The notes below the pieces were generated by a model. That model made no database searches. It saw only the letters and a list, made by a program, of their open reading frames with translations, and was not told where the DNA came from. From the NCBI GenBank assembly GCA_937872925.1, contig CALMUT010000316.1, positions 1 through 64,000 of the forward strand: DNA of 64,000 bases, read 5' to 3'. Within the stretch, counting starts at the first letter, position 1, and each line of letters opens with the position of its first letter. The translations under genes and the position numbers were made by a program. The DNA comes from an uncultured Myxococcales bacterium. Lineage in GTDB: Bacteria; Myxococcota_A; Polyangia; Polyangiales; Polyangiaceae. Shown in pieces: positions 25,692 through 35,152 of the stretch.

Positions 25692-26504
25692 TCACTCCGC
25701 TGTGAGGCGGCGGATCTCTTCTTGAATGATCGTTTCGGCGAGCTGCGGCACAACTTCCCAAACGACTTGCTCGACGACTTCGCGCGAGAGCGCGAGCACG
25801 CCTTCGACCTGTTGTGGGGAGAGCCCCATGTCCGCGAGTTTGCCAGCAAGCGCTCCGTTGCCACTTGTTGCGGCTGCAGCAGCGGCCGCGGGTGCTGCGG
25901 GTGCTGCGGGTGCTGCGGGTGCCGCGGCTGGACGCGCGGCCGGCGCCGGTGCCGCAACGGGCGCTCGTGCTGCCGGAGCGAAGCCTGCGGGCTTCGGTGC
26001 AGCGGGGGCTGCGCCGTAGGCCTGGGTGCGCGCCACAGCGCTTGGGGGAGCCGCGGCGGGTGGCGCGACGGCCGGTGCGATGGGAGACGGTGCGGGCGCG
26101 GGCGCTGCCGCAGGCTTCGGTGCCGCAGCGGGTGCCTCAGCAGCCTTGCGCGCGACCCCCCCCGTCTTGTCCAGCAGTTGCTGGGTATCGAAGGGCTTGT
26201 CCATGAAGTCGTCAGCGCCTGCGCTCGAACCCCGCCCCTTGTCATAGGGTGCGTGCTTGCTACTCAAGATGATCACCCCGGTGCCGGGGGACTCACTCTT
26301 GATGCTTTGGCACAGGTCGTACCCGCTTTCCGAGCCAAGGGCTGCGTCGACCAGAGCGACACTCGGGCGCTCGGATCTCAGGAGTTCCAGCGCTTGCTGT
26401 GAGTTCTCCGCAAGGACGACCTTGTAGTCTTCCCCCGCGAAGGTGATCTCCAGCACCTTGCGCATTGTCTTGCTGTCATCTACGGCCAGCAGCGTGGTGG
26501 TCAA
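25692..26504 (-). CDS. Receiver-domain protein with Ala/Pro-rich linker and conserved C-terminal helix
   Basis: A 270-residue response regulator. The TTG at 26504 is chosen because AGGAGG lies just upstream and the translated start (TTTLLAVDDSKTM) is the expected first strand of a receiver domain; the frame to 26636 is an artefact. The receiver (residues 1-125) has acidic pair D-D-S, phosphoacceptor Asp in ALVDAALG, and Lys in D-K-P-F. Residues about 130-215 are a flexible Ala/Pro linker. The last roughly 50 residues form a helix (VVEQVVWEVVPQLAETIIQ, then E-E-I-R-R-L) seen at the end of other myxobacterial receivers. No DNA-binding domain, so output is through protein contact, perhaps polarity or motility. 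It is divergent from hrcA. Confidence 0.82.
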   Translation of the reverse strand: MTTTLLAVDDSKTMRKVLEITFAGEDYKVVLAENSQQALELLRSERPSVALVDAALGSESGYDLCQSIKSESPGTGVIILSSKHAPYDKGRGSSAGADDFMDKPFDTQQLLDKTGGVARKAAEAPAAAPKPAAAPAPAPSPIAPAVAPPAAAPPSAVARTQAYGAAPAAPKPAGFAPAARAPVAAPAPAARPAAAPAAPAAPAAPAAAAAAATSGNGALAGKLADMGLSPQQVEGVLALSREVVEQVVWEVVPQLAETIIQEEIRRLTAE

Positions 26505-26739
26505 AGGGCCTCCTGGTACATGAAAAAACCGTGGGCGATCATGGCGGTCCACGCCGAAAAGTGTCAAGGATTTCGCGGCTCCGGAGCAAAGTTGGTGTTT
26601 TGCGCCGAATCGGCCCTGGAAACCCCAAGGCTGCACGCATCTTCAGGGGGTTTCTACGCGCAAAAGCCCTATTCAGTTGCCACGCTCCGCCACCACCCGG
26701 CGCCCGGGGCCGTTGACGGCCTGCCCGGAAGCCCCAAAA

Positions 26740-27816
26740 ATGTCTCACTTGAGTTCCTCTTCTTTGCAGCTGAGTAAGCGCGCCCGCGCGATTCTGTACG
26801 CGGTCGTCTCCGAGTTCATCGCCACAGGCGAGCCCGTGGGGAGCCGCACGTTGGTGAAGAAGTACGCGTTCAGCCTGTCTGCAGCGACGATCCGCAACGT
26901 ACTTTCCGACCTGGAAGACACGGGCTTCCTCGCTCAGCCCCACACCTCGGCGGGTCGGGTGCCAACGGAAAAAGCGTTCCGGCTGTTCATCGATGCGTTG
27001 ATGCAAATCCGACAGCTGTCCAATGAAGAAAAACACCGCATCGCGCAGTGGTTCGAGGAGCTTTCGCCGGGAACCGACATCGTGCGCGAAACTGGCCGCC
27101 TGCTTTCGGATCTGACCGGCTCCGCGGCGGTGCTGGTGCGGCCGCGCATCGAAACGCGGGTTGTTGTCAAGGTGCGCTTCATTCCCACTCGTCCCGGGGA
27201 AGTGCTCAGTGTGATCGTATTCTCCGATGGCACGGTAGAGAACCGCTTCATCAGCGTGGAACAGGAACTCCCAAGTCCCGTCCTAGAGCGCCTTCATGCC
27301 ATGCTGGAGGAGGCCACCAAAGGCCGTACCCTTGCCGGCGTGCGCGACCACCTTGCAAAGGTTCTCAAGGACAGTCGGGACGAAGTCTCGGACCTCAGAC
27401 GATTGGGGCTGAGGATGGTCAAGGCCTCAATCGACGGCAGCGCGCGGGTCATGGACGTCGTGGTTGAAGGTCAGTCGCGGCTGCTGGAACGAACCGACGC
27501 CAGCACGGACAACCTGCGCGAACTATTGCGCGCGCTGGACGAGCGCGAAAAACTGGTCGGCCTGCTCGACAGCGTGCTCAATGCGGAGCGGGTCCAGGTA
27601 TTCCTGGGTGAAGACACGGCGGAGATGGCCGGAATGCCCGTGAGTCTGGTTGCCGCTCCGTATACGGACGGTGGGATCCCCGGTGGCGCCGTTGGTGTGC
27701 TTGGACCGACGCGGATGGACTACGCGAGCGTGGTGCCCATTGTTGGCGCCACGGCGGACGCGATGAGCGCTGCCTTGTCCCTGACCGACGAAAAAAGTCG
27801 CGACGGAGACACATGA
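26740..27816 (+). CDS. hrcA: Heat-inducible transcription repressor HrcA
   Basis: A 358-residue winged-helix repressor that in many bacteria binds CIRCE upstream of groE/dnaK operons. It opens with LSKRARAILYAVVSEFIATG and E-P-V-G-S-R-T-L. The recognition helix region is S-A-A-T-I-R-N-V-L-S-D-L-E, followed by SAGRVPTEKAFRLFID. A C-terminal GAF-like dimerisation region ends GAVGVLGPTRMDYA. ATG 26740 is chosen by the conserved start; the frame back to 26677 adds no family residues. No CIRCE box (TTAGCACTC-N9-GAGTGCTAA) was found near it in this window, and grpE/dnaK are not adjacent, so its targets must lie elsewhere. Confidence 0.96.
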   Translation: MSHLSSSSLQLSKRARAILYAVVSEFIATGEPVGSRTLVKKYAFSLSAATIRNVLSDLEDTGFLAQPHTSAGRVPTEKAFRLFIDALMQIRQLSNEEKHRIAQWFEELSPGTDIVRETGRLLSDLTGSAAVLVRPRIETRVVVKVRFIPTRPGEVLSVIVFSDGTVENRFISVEQELPSPVLERLHAMLEEATKGRTLAGVRDHLAKVLKDSRDEVSDLRRLGLRMVKASIDGSARVMDVVVEGQSRLLERTDASTDNLRELLRALDEREKLVGLLDSVLNAERVQVFLGEDTAEMAGMPVSLVAAPYTDGGIPGGAVGVLGPTRMDYASVVPIVGATADAMSAALSLTDEKSRDGDT

Positions 27817-27866
27817 GGAACAGGACTTCCACTCGCCTCGAAAGGGCGTGATACGCTCGCCTGCCC

Positions 27867-29231
27867 ATGCCGACGGCCCCTCCTGGACTCCCCGGTCAAA
27901 GCCCTGGCGAAAGCCCGGTCGATCGCGCCCTGGCCCTGTCGTTGGCCGATGAAAAGGACTCCGCGTTGCGCTGGAGTGCGGCACTCCTGCGCAGCGAGCC
28001 GGCGTCTGCGCTGGCACTCCTCGTCTCCGCGCGCCTCCTCGCTGCCCTGGGCCGTCGCGAAGTCGCCGTCGAAGGCTTGGAAGTATGTGTCGTGCGCGCG
28101 CTCGACGCGGGCAACTTGCCCCTTGCGGTGACCGCTGCGTGCGATCTGAAGACCATGCGCGCTGATGCCGAGAAGCATTTGGACGCCATTGCGAAGGCGT
28201 TTTGCGCCGAGTCGCCCCGGCTCTTAGCGAAGGGCGCGGCGCCGCCCGAGCTCCCAGGCGAAGCGGAACAATTCCAGCCGTTGCCGTCGGCCCTTTCCGG
28301 AAAGGCCCTGGTCGCTAAGGCCCAGGAGGCCGTGCACGAAGCGAAGCGCGTGCTGGAATCGGATCTCGCCGCGCGGGATTCGATTCAAAAGGTTGCGCCG
28401 CACCCACTGTTCTCTGCACTGACCGAGCCGCAGTTGCGTGCCATGGTGGGGATCTTCGAAACCTCAACGGTAGCGACGGACACGGTATTGATCGAAGAAG
28501 GCACCACGGGGGCCGAAGCCTTCATCGTGGCACGGGGTGAGCTCGAGGTGCGCCGGCGTGTCAACGAAGAGACCAACGAGACCATGCAGCTTGCGCTGCT
28601 CGGCAATGGGGCGCTCTTCGGCGAAATGGCTTTGCTTAGCCGCGCGCCGCGCGCCGCCAGTGTGCTTGCACGCCGGCCGAGCATGATCCTAGTCGCCCGC
28701 AAAGACGCCTTGGACCGGATTGCCGAAAAGCAGCCGCAGGTCGGGGAGCTTTTCGCCGAGCATTGTCGGCGGCGCATGGTGGAGAACCTCGTACGCACGA
28801 GTTCGATCTTGAGCGCCGTGCATGCGGATGAACGTCCGGCTCTGGTCGATCGCTTCCTGACTCGAACCTACGAAGAGGGAGAGCGCTTGATCGTGCAAGG
28901 GCACGAATCCGAGGGCTTGCACTTGATCGCCTCTGGAGAAGTCGCGGTCGTGCACGACGAGGGGGACGACACGACCGTTATCGCCAAGCTGGGGGTTGGA
29001 GAGGTCGTCGGGGAGGTCGCCCTGGTGCTGCGGCGCCCGTCGAGCGCCGATGTGATTGCAAACTGCCCTACGGTCACCCTGCACTTGCCCCGCGAGCGCT
29101 TCCTGGAGCTGATCAAACAGCACCCGGCCATTCTTGCGCAGCTGTACGAGCTGGCGATCCGCCGCGACGAAGAAACCAGCACAATCGTGGCCCAAGAGGC
29201 CACCGATGCCGACGAATTCGTGCTGATCTAA
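27867..29231 (+). CDS. Double cyclic-nucleotide-binding domain protein
   Basis: A 454-residue cytoplasmic protein. Residues about 10-140 are an alpha-helical, TPR-like region. Two cNMP-binding domains follow, at about 170-290 (GTTGAEAFIVARGELEVRRR, LGNGALFGEMALLSRAPRAA) and about 310-430 (EGLHLIASGEVAVVHD, LGVGEVVGEVALVLRRPSSA). Both keep the F/V-G-E-(M/V)-A-L phosphate-cassette pattern, though the final Arg is in R-A-P-R-A-A and R-R-P-S-S-A contexts. No output domain is present. It is 50 bp downstream of hrcA and 80 bp upstream of the skp-lpx cluster on the same strand, possibly co-transcribed. Ligand and role unknown. Confidence 0.9.
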   Translation: MPTAPPGLPGQSPGESPVDRALALSLADEKDSALRWSAALLRSEPASALALLVSARLLAALGRREVAVEGLEVCVVRALDAGNLPLAVTAACDLKTMRADAEKHLDAIAKAFCAESPRLLAKGAAPPELPGEAEQFQPLPSALSGKALVAKAQEAVHEAKRVLESDLAARDSIQKVAPHPLFSALTEPQLRAMVGIFETSTVATDTVLIEEGTTGAEAFIVARGELEVRRRVNEETNETMQLALLGNGALFGEMALLSRAPRAASVLARRPSMILVARKDALDRIAEKQPQVGELFAEHCRRRMVENLVRTSSILSAVHADERPALVDRFLTRTYEEGERLIVQGHESEGLHLIASGEVAVVHDEGDDTTVIAKLGVGEVVGEVALVLRRPSSADVIANCPTVTLHLPRERFLELIKQHPAILAQLYELAIRRDEETSTIVAQEATDADEFVLI

Positions 29232-29311
29232 GGCTGCCGGCGGACCCATAAAAGTCCGCGAAAGCCCGGCCGATCCTTGACCCGGCTGCGTTCGGTAGCT
29301 ATGCCCGCGCC

Positions 29312-29914
29312 ATGACTCAGGGCTTTTTCAAGCGCGGCGCAGCCGTGCTCTTGGCAACTCTCTCGATGGGGTTCTTTGCGTCGACTGCAGCCGCGGCGGG
29401 CAAGATCGCGGTTGTGGACACCCAGCGCGCGATCATGGAGACCGAGGACGGGCTTCGCGCACAGGCGACGCTGAAGAAGCTCTTCGACAAGCGCCAGCGA
29501 GAACTGGACAAGAAGCAAACCGAGCTGCAGCAGGAGCGCGAGGACATCGACAAGCAGCGCGAGGTGTTGAGCAAGGGTGCCTTGGCCAAGCGCGTCGAGA
29601 AGTGGCAGCGCGAAATGGTCCAGCTGCAGACGGTGTTCGTGGACTACAACAAAGAACTCCAGAAGAAGCAGAACGAGCTGACCCAACCCATCTTCACCAA
29701 GGCGATGGGCTTGATTCGGCGCATGGCCACTCAAGAGGGCTACGACCTTGTCATGGACAAGCAGGCGGTGCCCTACGTGCGCAGCGACTTGGACCTGACC
29801 GATCGCGTCATTACCCTCTACAACCAGGGTGGCGGCAGCGACAAGAGCAGCGCAGCTCCGGCGGCTGGAGCCGCCAAGAAAGCTCCAGCTAAGGCTCCCG
29901 CAAAGTCCAACTGA
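29312..29914 (+). CDS. Skp/OmpH periplasmic chaperone
   Basis: A 200-residue exported protein with signal peptide (FASTAAAAGK, cleavage after A-A-A), then the OmpH/Skp opening K-I-A-V-V-D-T-Q-R-A-I. A long charged coiled coil (about residues 45-125) supplies the tentacle-like helices. It closes with AMGLIRRMATQEGYDLVMD and a Lys/Ala-rich tail. Skp binds unfolded outer-membrane proteins in the periplasm and delivers them to the Bam complex. It sits immediately upstream of lpxD (13 bp), the usual order in Gram-negative envelope operons, though bamA is not next to it here. The gene symbol is left empty because only the family is certain. Confidence 0.9.
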   Translation: MTQGFFKRGAAVLLATLSMGFFASTAAAAGKIAVVDTQRAIMETEDGLRAQATLKKLFDKRQRELDKKQTELQQEREDIDKQREVLSKGALAKRVEKWQREMVQLQTVFVDYNKELQKKQNELTQPIFTKAMGLIRRMATQEGYDLVMDKQAVPYVRSDLDLTDRVITLYNQGGGSDKSSAAPAAGAAKKAPAKAPAKSN

Positions 29915-29927
29915 TTTCGCCTAGGTC

Positions 29928-30875
29928 ATGAGCGCATCGGCAGTCCACGCCCCAACGCTGGCGGGGGTGACTCTGCCGGAGCCGATTTGCATCGGCGCTC
30001 TAGCGCGTCAGTTCGGCTGCAGCGTGGACACCCAGCTCGAGGAGGTGGTGGTGCGGCGTATCGTCGAACCCGGCGAAGACGCGGCTGCGGACGCTCTGGT
30101 CTTCGTCGCCAACGCCCGCGCAGCCATCGCTTCGCCCGCCGTGGCGATTTGTGCACCGGAACACCGGGTACGGCTCAGGTCGGAACGCTTTCTGCTGCAC
30201 GAAAAGCCGCTGTGGGTCCTGGCTAGCCTGCTCCATGACGTCGAGACTCGGAACGACGAGCCGCCGGACCCGGCGTGGGTCGATCCCAGCGCAAAGGTGC
30301 GATCCAACGCCGTTGTGCAACCGGGCGCACGCGTCGGCCCAGGCTGCGTCGTGGAAGAAAATGCCGTCATCTATCGGGGCACCCAGCTCGGCCGTAACGT
30401 GCACGTCGGCGCCGGCGCAGTGATTGGCCGCCCCGGATTCGGATTCGTCCTGGGCCCCGGCGGTGCGGCGAAACGTATGCCTCAGCTCGGCGGCGTCGTG
30501 ATCGAAGACGACGTGGAGCTCGGTCCACTGTGTACCGTCGACGCCGGTACGCTGACCCCAACGCGAGTCGGACAGGGCAGCAAATTGGACGCGCACGTGC
30601 ACGTCGGCCACAACGTACAGATCGGTCGTGGTTGTCTGGTAGCAGCGCAAGCGGGCTTTGCCGGATCCGTCGTGCTCGGTGACGGCGTGCAGGTCGGTGG
30701 TCAGGCTGGATTCAAAGACCACGTTCGGGTTGGCGCCGGCTGCAAGATCGCTGCGAAGAGCGGCGTGATTGGGGATATCCCGCCGGGTGCTGTCGTGGCA
30801 GGCTTTCCCGCCGTGGAAAAGAGCCGGTGGCTACGCGCCATGGGTGAACTCCTGCGCGGCAAGAGGCAGAGATGA
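29928..30875 (+). CDS. lpxD: UDP-3-O-acylglucosamine N-acyltransferase LpxD
   Basis: A 315-residue enzyme of lipid A biosynthesis: it adds the N-linked acyl chain to UDP-3-O-acyl-glucosamine. The N-terminal uridine-binding domain is about residues 18-105. A left-handed beta-helix of hexapeptide repeats begins about residue 115. The catalytic His lies in V-G-H-N-V-Q-I-G (H228). [12 protein letters not shown] and [16 protein letters not shown] are typical. The C-terminus overlaps fabZ by 4 bp (ATGA), so translation is coupled. Length is slightly shorter than E. coli LpxD (341). Confidence 0.95.
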   Translation: MSASAVHAPTLAGVTLPEPICIGALARQFGCSVDTQLEEVVVRRIVEPGEDAAADALVFVANARAAIASPAVAICAPEHRVRLRSERFLLHEKPLWVLASLLHDVETRNDEPPDPAWVDPSAKVRSNAVVQPGARVGPGCVVEENAVIYRGTQLGRNVHVGAGAVIGRPGFGFVLGPGGAAKRMPQLGGVVIEDDVELGPLCTVDAGTLTPTRVGQGSKLDAHVHVGHNVQIGRGCLVAAQAGFAGSVVLGDGVQVGGQAGFKDHVRVGAGCKIAAKSGVIGDIPPGAVVAGFPAVEKSRWLRAMGELLRGKRQR

Positions 30876-31333
30876 GTCGAGAAGCTCCCGTCAAGTTGGA
30901 CATCCAGAAGATCTTGGAGATCTTGCCGCACCGCTATCCTTTTGTGATGGTGGATCGCGTCATCGATTTGAAGCCAACGGAGAGCATTAGTGGCATCAAG
31001 ATGGTCAGCCACAACGAGCCTTGGGTTGCTGGCCACTTTCCCGGGCGCCCCATCATGCCCGGCGTGCTGATCATCGAAGCCTTGGCGCAGATCGGCGGCA
31101 TCCTGGCTTATGCTTCGGACCCAGTCGATCCCCGTACGCACCTCATGTACTTTCTTGGCATCGACAAGGCGAAGTTCCGCCACACGGTGACTCCTGGCGA
31201 TCAGCTGGATCTGTACGTGGAAGTGATGCAGCACCGCACCAACGTCTGGAAATTCCGTGGGGAAGCCAGCGTGGACGGAACCCTGTGCGCTCAGGGCGAG
31301 ATGCTGGCGTCCATCGTCGCGCGCGAGGGCTGA
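30872..31333 (+). CDS. fabZ: 3-hydroxyacyl-ACP dehydratase FabZ
   Basis: A 153-residue hot-dog-fold dehydratase of type II fatty acid synthesis that acts on (3R)-hydroxyacyl-ACP. The active-site loop is [20 protein letters not shown], with catalytic His55 and Glu69. The start [17 protein letters not shown] is the canonical FabZ opening. It lies between lpxD and lpxA, overlapping lpxD by 4 bp and ending one base before the TTG start of lpxA. This placement balances hydroxyacyl-ACP use between fatty acid elongation and lipid A synthesis. Confidence 0.97.
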   Translation: MSREAPVKLDIQKILEILPHRYPFVMVDRVIDLKPTESISGIKMVSHNEPWVAGHFPGRPIMPGVLIIEALAQIGGILAYASDPVDPRTHLMYFLGIDKAKFRHTVTPGDQLDLYVEVMQHRTNVWKFRGEASVDGTLCAQGEMLASIVAREG

Positions 31334-31334
31334 G

Positions 31335-32099
31335 TTGGCCATCAACGTGCACCCCAGCGCGGTTGTGGACGCGCAAGCCAAGTTGGGCGATGGCGTTTGC
31401 GTCGGCCCCTTTTGCTACGTGGGTGCAGGCGTCGAATTGGGGGCCGGCACAGAGCTCGTGGCGCACGCGACGGTGCTCGGTCCTGCTCGGCTGGGCTCGG
31501 GCAATCGCGTCTTCCCCTACGCGACCCTTGGGGCGGCGCCGCAGGACAAGAGCCATCAGGATGAAGAGACGCGGCTAGAGATCGGCGACGACAACGTTTT
31601 CCGCGAGCAGGTGTCGGTGCATCGAGGGACCAACAAGGGCACTGGCGTCACCCGCATCGGCAACGGCAATTGGCTCCTTGTGGGCGCTCATGTGGCCCAC
31701 GATTGCCAGTTGGGCGACGGCATCGTGCTCACGAACTTGGCAACCCTTGGCGGGCACGTGGCCGTGGCGGACAACGTCGTATGCGGGGGGCACGTGGCCG
31801 TCGCGCCCTTCGTGCGTCTGGGGCGGGCAGCGTTTCTCGCCGGCGGCGCATGCGTGGAGCGCGACGTGCCGCCCTTCGTGATCGCCGCTGGCGACCGTGC
31901 GCGGGTTCGCGGACTGAATCGCGTCGGGTTGAAACGCCTCGGGGTGTCCGAAGGAAGCCAGCGCGCGCTGAAGAAGGCGTTCGCGATGCTGTTCCGCCGC
32001 GGTGTGCCCCTCGCCGTGGCGTTGCCGGCCGTTCGCCAAGAACTCGGAAGCGAGCCACTGGTTCTTGAGCTCGTCGAGTTCCTGTGGCACGCCAAATGA
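31335..32099 (+). CDS. lpxA: UDP-N-acetylglucosamine O-acyltransferase LpxA
   Basis: A 254-residue cytoplasmic acyltransferase, the first enzyme of lipid A biosynthesis. The TTG at 31335 is chosen because the conserved I-N-V-H-P-S-A-V opening follows at once and the codon lies just after the fabZ stop. Hexapeptide repeats span about residues 1-190. The catalytic His is H122 in G-A-H-V-A-H-D-C. A C-terminal helical tail (LKRLGVSEGSQRALKKAFAM) completes the fold. The motif VHRGTNKGTGVTRIG matches the substrate-binding region. Last gene of the skp-lpxD-fabZ-lpxA cluster; convergent with the TPR gene. Confidence 0.96.
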   Translation: MAINVHPSAVVDAQAKLGDGVCVGPFCYVGAGVELGAGTELVAHATVLGPARLGSGNRVFPYATLGAAPQDKSHQDEETRLEIGDDNVFREQVSVHRGTNKGTGVTRIGNGNWLLVGAHVAHDCQLGDGIVLTNLATLGGHVAVADNVVCGGHVAVAPFVRLGRAAFLAGGACVERDVPPFVIAAGDRARVRGLNRVGLKRLGVSEGSQRALKKAFAMLFRRGVPLAVALPAVRQELGSEPLVLELVEFLWHAK

Positions 32100-32124
32100 G
32101 CCCCGGACGCTGACGAACGGCGTG

Positions 32125-35028
32125 CTACTTGCTCTCAAACAAGTCGTCGAAAACCGCGTCGAAGTCGTCTTCGCCGTTCGCGGCTTTTTGTGTCGGTAGT
32201 GGCGCTTCGCCGGGTGCCAGCGCCGTGATGCGCTCGCTGACGTCGCGGTAGCCCGGATCTCGCCGTGCGATCTTCTTGAAGTAGTACACGGCCTCTTTGG
32301 GGCTGCTCTTCATCTCGTAGACGTTGCCCAAGTCGTAGTAGAGCGCCATCTCTTGCTCGATGGTCTTCTGGGGGGACTCCAGGGCCGCCACGTAGGCTCG
32401 GGCTGCGTCGTCGAGCTCCCCGCGCTCCAGGCGGATCATCCCGATCATCGCGTGGCACATGCACTCGCGAGTCTGGTCGCGGGCGGCGAGCTGGAATTCG
32501 TTGATGGCGTCCATCAACAGCCCCATTTCCTTGTAGGCGACGCCCAGGTCGTAGTGCGTCGCACTGTCGGCTTCCGCCACCTGTGCGCGCACTCCCTCTT
32601 TGAACTTCTCGAAGACCTGATCCACATCGACGTTGTCCGCGGGCACCGGCGGCGCGTCGACGGGCTGAGCCTGCTCGAGCTGATCGAGGGCTTCCAGGCT
32701 CGCAGCGATATCGAAGGCCCGGTCTTCCTCTTCGGCATCGTGGGGAAGCTGTTGACCCGGCTGCAGCTGAGAACGATCGATGGTGCGGCTTTCGCCAGAC
32801 GCCGCGAGAATGTCATCGATCTCTCGCTGGCGCTCGATGAGCAGCGGGTGGCCAGGAGTGCGTGCCAGTTGGTCCGACACGATGGCGCGTGCGTCGTCGT
32901 ACAATCCCCGCGCCACGAAGAATTCGGCTTCTTCGAGAGCTTCCTCCACCGCCATGGTGTCAATGGACGCTGGTTCGGTTGAGTCGGCTTCGATGGCCAA
33001 GGGAGCGGAATCAAGCTCTTGCTCTGGCGGCGTTGCTGCGCGGGGCGAGCTCTCGTACTCCAGACCGAGGGGGAACGAAGGCAGTGGTTGTTCCCCAAAG
33101 GGTTCGTCCATGCTGGCATCCGCGAAGGGATCCATCTCCGCGTACTGCACTGCGTCTTCGTCGGTAAACGGCTCCGTGCTGGCCATCGCGCTGGAGGCAC
33201 TGACTTCCTCTAGGTCGTAAGACGGCAGCGGTGCTTGCGGATCGTAGGCGTCGTAGCTGGACTCTGTGCTGTAGGCCGTATCGGCTTGCGCGTAGGTCAC
33301 GGCGTTGGACGACTCGTCGAAATGCTCGTAGCCGGGCTCTTCGTATCTTGCGTGCCCACCGCTCTGCCGCTCGTAGCCCGCTTGCGGTACATACGGCTCG
33401 TCTTGCTGCCCGTGGTCTTGCGGTGCGTGGCTTTGCCGGTCGTACTCCTGCTGTTCGTACGCTTGTTGGTCGTAGGCAGCCGGGTCGTACTCAGGCGCTT
33501 CGTAGGTGCCGGCCTCGGCGCTCCACTCCATGCCCGCTTGAGTGCTTTCGCCGCCCATGCCCTGCAACATTTCGAGGGCAGCGGGATGGTTGGGTTCCGC
33601 CTCAAGCACCTCGTACAGCATCAACTCCGCGCGCGACGGGTCCGCTGCTTCCAAGTACAGCGCTGCCAGGGTGATCGACTCGCCAATGGCGTTGTCGCGA
33701 TCCCCGCTTTCAATCAAGATCTCACGCAGCTTTTCCCGGGCGTCCAAAGACCGCGGGTCAACCTCTAGGGCGATGTGCAGCACCTCAAGCGCTTTGGAAT
33801 ACAGCCGCAAGCGCCGGAACGATTCTGCGTCCACGACGGCCTTGCGCGCGTGATCTCTGGCTTCGAGGGAGTCCCCGTCGATCAGCTCTTCGGCGACCTG
33901 TATGTCATCGGCCACGACCACGACGTCCGGCGCGCTGGCCTGCTGCGGCCGGAAGCTGGGGTGACTCTGGCGATTCAGTTCGAAGGGCGCCTCCGCAGCG
34001 GTGTCGTCGACGTGAGGGTCTTCTTCGTCGATCAACTCCAGATCTGCGTCGTCCACATGCACGGCGGACACGGAACGCTCGCGCGCTGGCGCAGGCTCTG
34101 CAGGACCGGCCATGGCCATCGCGCGCACTTGCTCGTCGTTCGGCGCCACCTGGTTGAGGTGCGAAAGCAGCTCCTGGAACAGATCCTGGCGCCCGGTCTC
34201 CCGCGCCGTCCGAGCCATCTCTTTGTACACTTCGATGGACTTATCGGGCTGGTCGATCAGGGTGAACGCTTGTGCCAGGAGGCCGAGAGTGTCGAGGTCT
34301 TTCGGGTTGGCCTGAAAGCAGACCTGGAGCTTGGCCAGGGCTTGCATGCCGTCTTCACGCCCGCCGCGCGCCAGGTAAAGCTCCGCCGCCATGCGGGCGA
34401 ACTTCGGATCTGCCTTGAAGTGCAGGATCCGCTCGATCACCTTGAGCGCATCGTCACGCCGCCCTAGCTTGAGCAGCAGTTCCGCCGCGGTCCAGAACGC
34501 CTCGACGGCGTCGTCGAGGTCCTGAATGCGACAGCATGCCTCCGCCAGGCGCAGATGCGGTAGGGGATTGGTCCCATCCAGTTCCACCATCTTGCGGAAG
34601 ATGTCGATTGCATCCCGCTCGCGCCCAGTGCGCTGGAAGGTCGTGGCCACTTCGTCGTAGGCCTGCAGCGCGTCGCTGGTCAGACCGAGCTGGGTGTAGA
34701 TCTCCGCCAGCCGCGGAACGATATGCGCGTAGCGGTCCGATAGGTCGGGCGAATGCTTGCGGATCAGCTCGCGGACCTGCTTGAAGACCGCAATGGCCTT
34801 CAAAGCGAAGCCCTGCTTCGCGTAGTAGTTTCCGACCCTGTCGTAGGTCGCGATGGCGTCGGGGTACGCCTGCATTCGGGTCTGCAGATCCCCGATCTTC
34901 AACAGCGTGCGTGCGTCGTTGGGATCGCTCGCGACGATCTTTTGATAGTCCTCTATCGCTCGGTCGTACCGCTTCTTGTCCACCCACTTTTGGGCGGACT
35001 GGAGGATCTTCTCGCGATCTATCGACAC
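32125..35028 (-). CDS. Large tetratricopeptide-repeat protein
   Basis: A protein of about 967 residues with no signal peptide. The GTG at 35028 is chosen because V-S-I-D-R-E-K-I-L-Q then A-Q-K-W-V-D-K-K-R-Y-D-R-A-I is the usual start of this myxobacterial family; ATG at 35070 would add 14 residues. TPR units fill about residues 15-300. A long acidic, Tyr/Gln-rich low-complexity region (about 470-680, with repeats of YDQQ, YEQQ and EQQEY) separates them from a second TPR block of about 250 residues at the C-terminus (NEFQLAARDQTRECMCHAMI, YYDLGNVYEMKSSPKEAVYY). Such proteins act as scaffolds; role unknown, though gliding or polarity systems of myxobacteria use similar ones. Confidence 0.88.
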   Translation of the reverse strand: MSIDREKILQSAQKWVDKKRYDRAIEDYQKIVASDPNDARTLLKIGDLQTRMQAYPDAIATYDRVGNYYAKQGFALKAIAVFKQVRELIRKHSPDLSDRYAHIVPRLAEIYTQLGLTSDALQAYDEVATTFQRTGRERDAIDIFRKMVELDGTNPLPHLRLAEACCRIQDLDDAVEAFWTAAELLLKLGRRDDALKVIERILHFKADPKFARMAAELYLARGGREDGMQALAKLQVCFQANPKDLDTLGLLAQAFTLIDQPDKSIEVYKEMARTARETGRQDLFQELLSHLNQVAPNDEQVRAMAMAGPAEPAPARERSVSAVHVDDADLELIDEEDPHVDDTAAEAPFELNRQSHPSFRPQQASAPDVVVVADDIQVAEELIDGDSLEARDHARKAVVDAESFRRLRLYSKALEVLHIALEVDPRSLDAREKLREILIESGDRDNAIGESITLAALYLEAADPSRAELMLYEVLEAEPNHPAALEMLQGMGGESTQAGMEWSAEAGTYEAPEYDPAAYDQQAYEQQEYDRQSHAPQDHGQQDEPYVPQAGYERQSGGHARYEEPGYEHFDESSNAVTYAQADTAYSTESSYDAYDPQAPLPSYDLEEVSASSAMASTEPFTDEDAVQYAEMDPFADASMDEPFGEQPLPSFPLGLEYESSPRAATPPEQELDSAPLAIEADSTEPASIDTMAVEEALEEAEFFVARGLYDDARAIVSDQLARTPGHPLLIERQREIDDILAASGESRTIDRSQLQPGQQLPHDAEEEDRAFDIAASLEALDQLEQAQPVDAPPVPADNVDVDQVFEKFKEGVRAQVAEADSATHYDLGVAYKEMGLLMDAINEFQLAARDQTRECMCHAMIGMIRLERGELDDAARAYVAALESPQKTIEQEMALYYDLGNVYEMKSSPKEAVYYFKKIARRDPGYRDVSERITALAPGEAPLPTQKAANGEDDFDAVFDDLFESK

Positions 35029-35152
35029 GACAAACTTTGCGTTCCAACTCGCGTGGGCCGAGCTGAACACATGAGTGGAACGCCAAATTCTATGCGATAT
35101 CGGGGGGTTCGGTCAAGAACCGGCCCGCCTTCGGTGCCGCTCTGCACAGGCT

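Noticed and set aside
26505-26739. CIRCE operator near hrcA
   Set aside because: No TTAGCACTC/GAGTGCTAA inverted repeat found in the region.
29240-29259. GCGGAC/GTCCGC hairpin between the cNMP-binding gene and skp
   Set aside because: Only 6 bp with no T-run; not convincing as terminator or attenuator.
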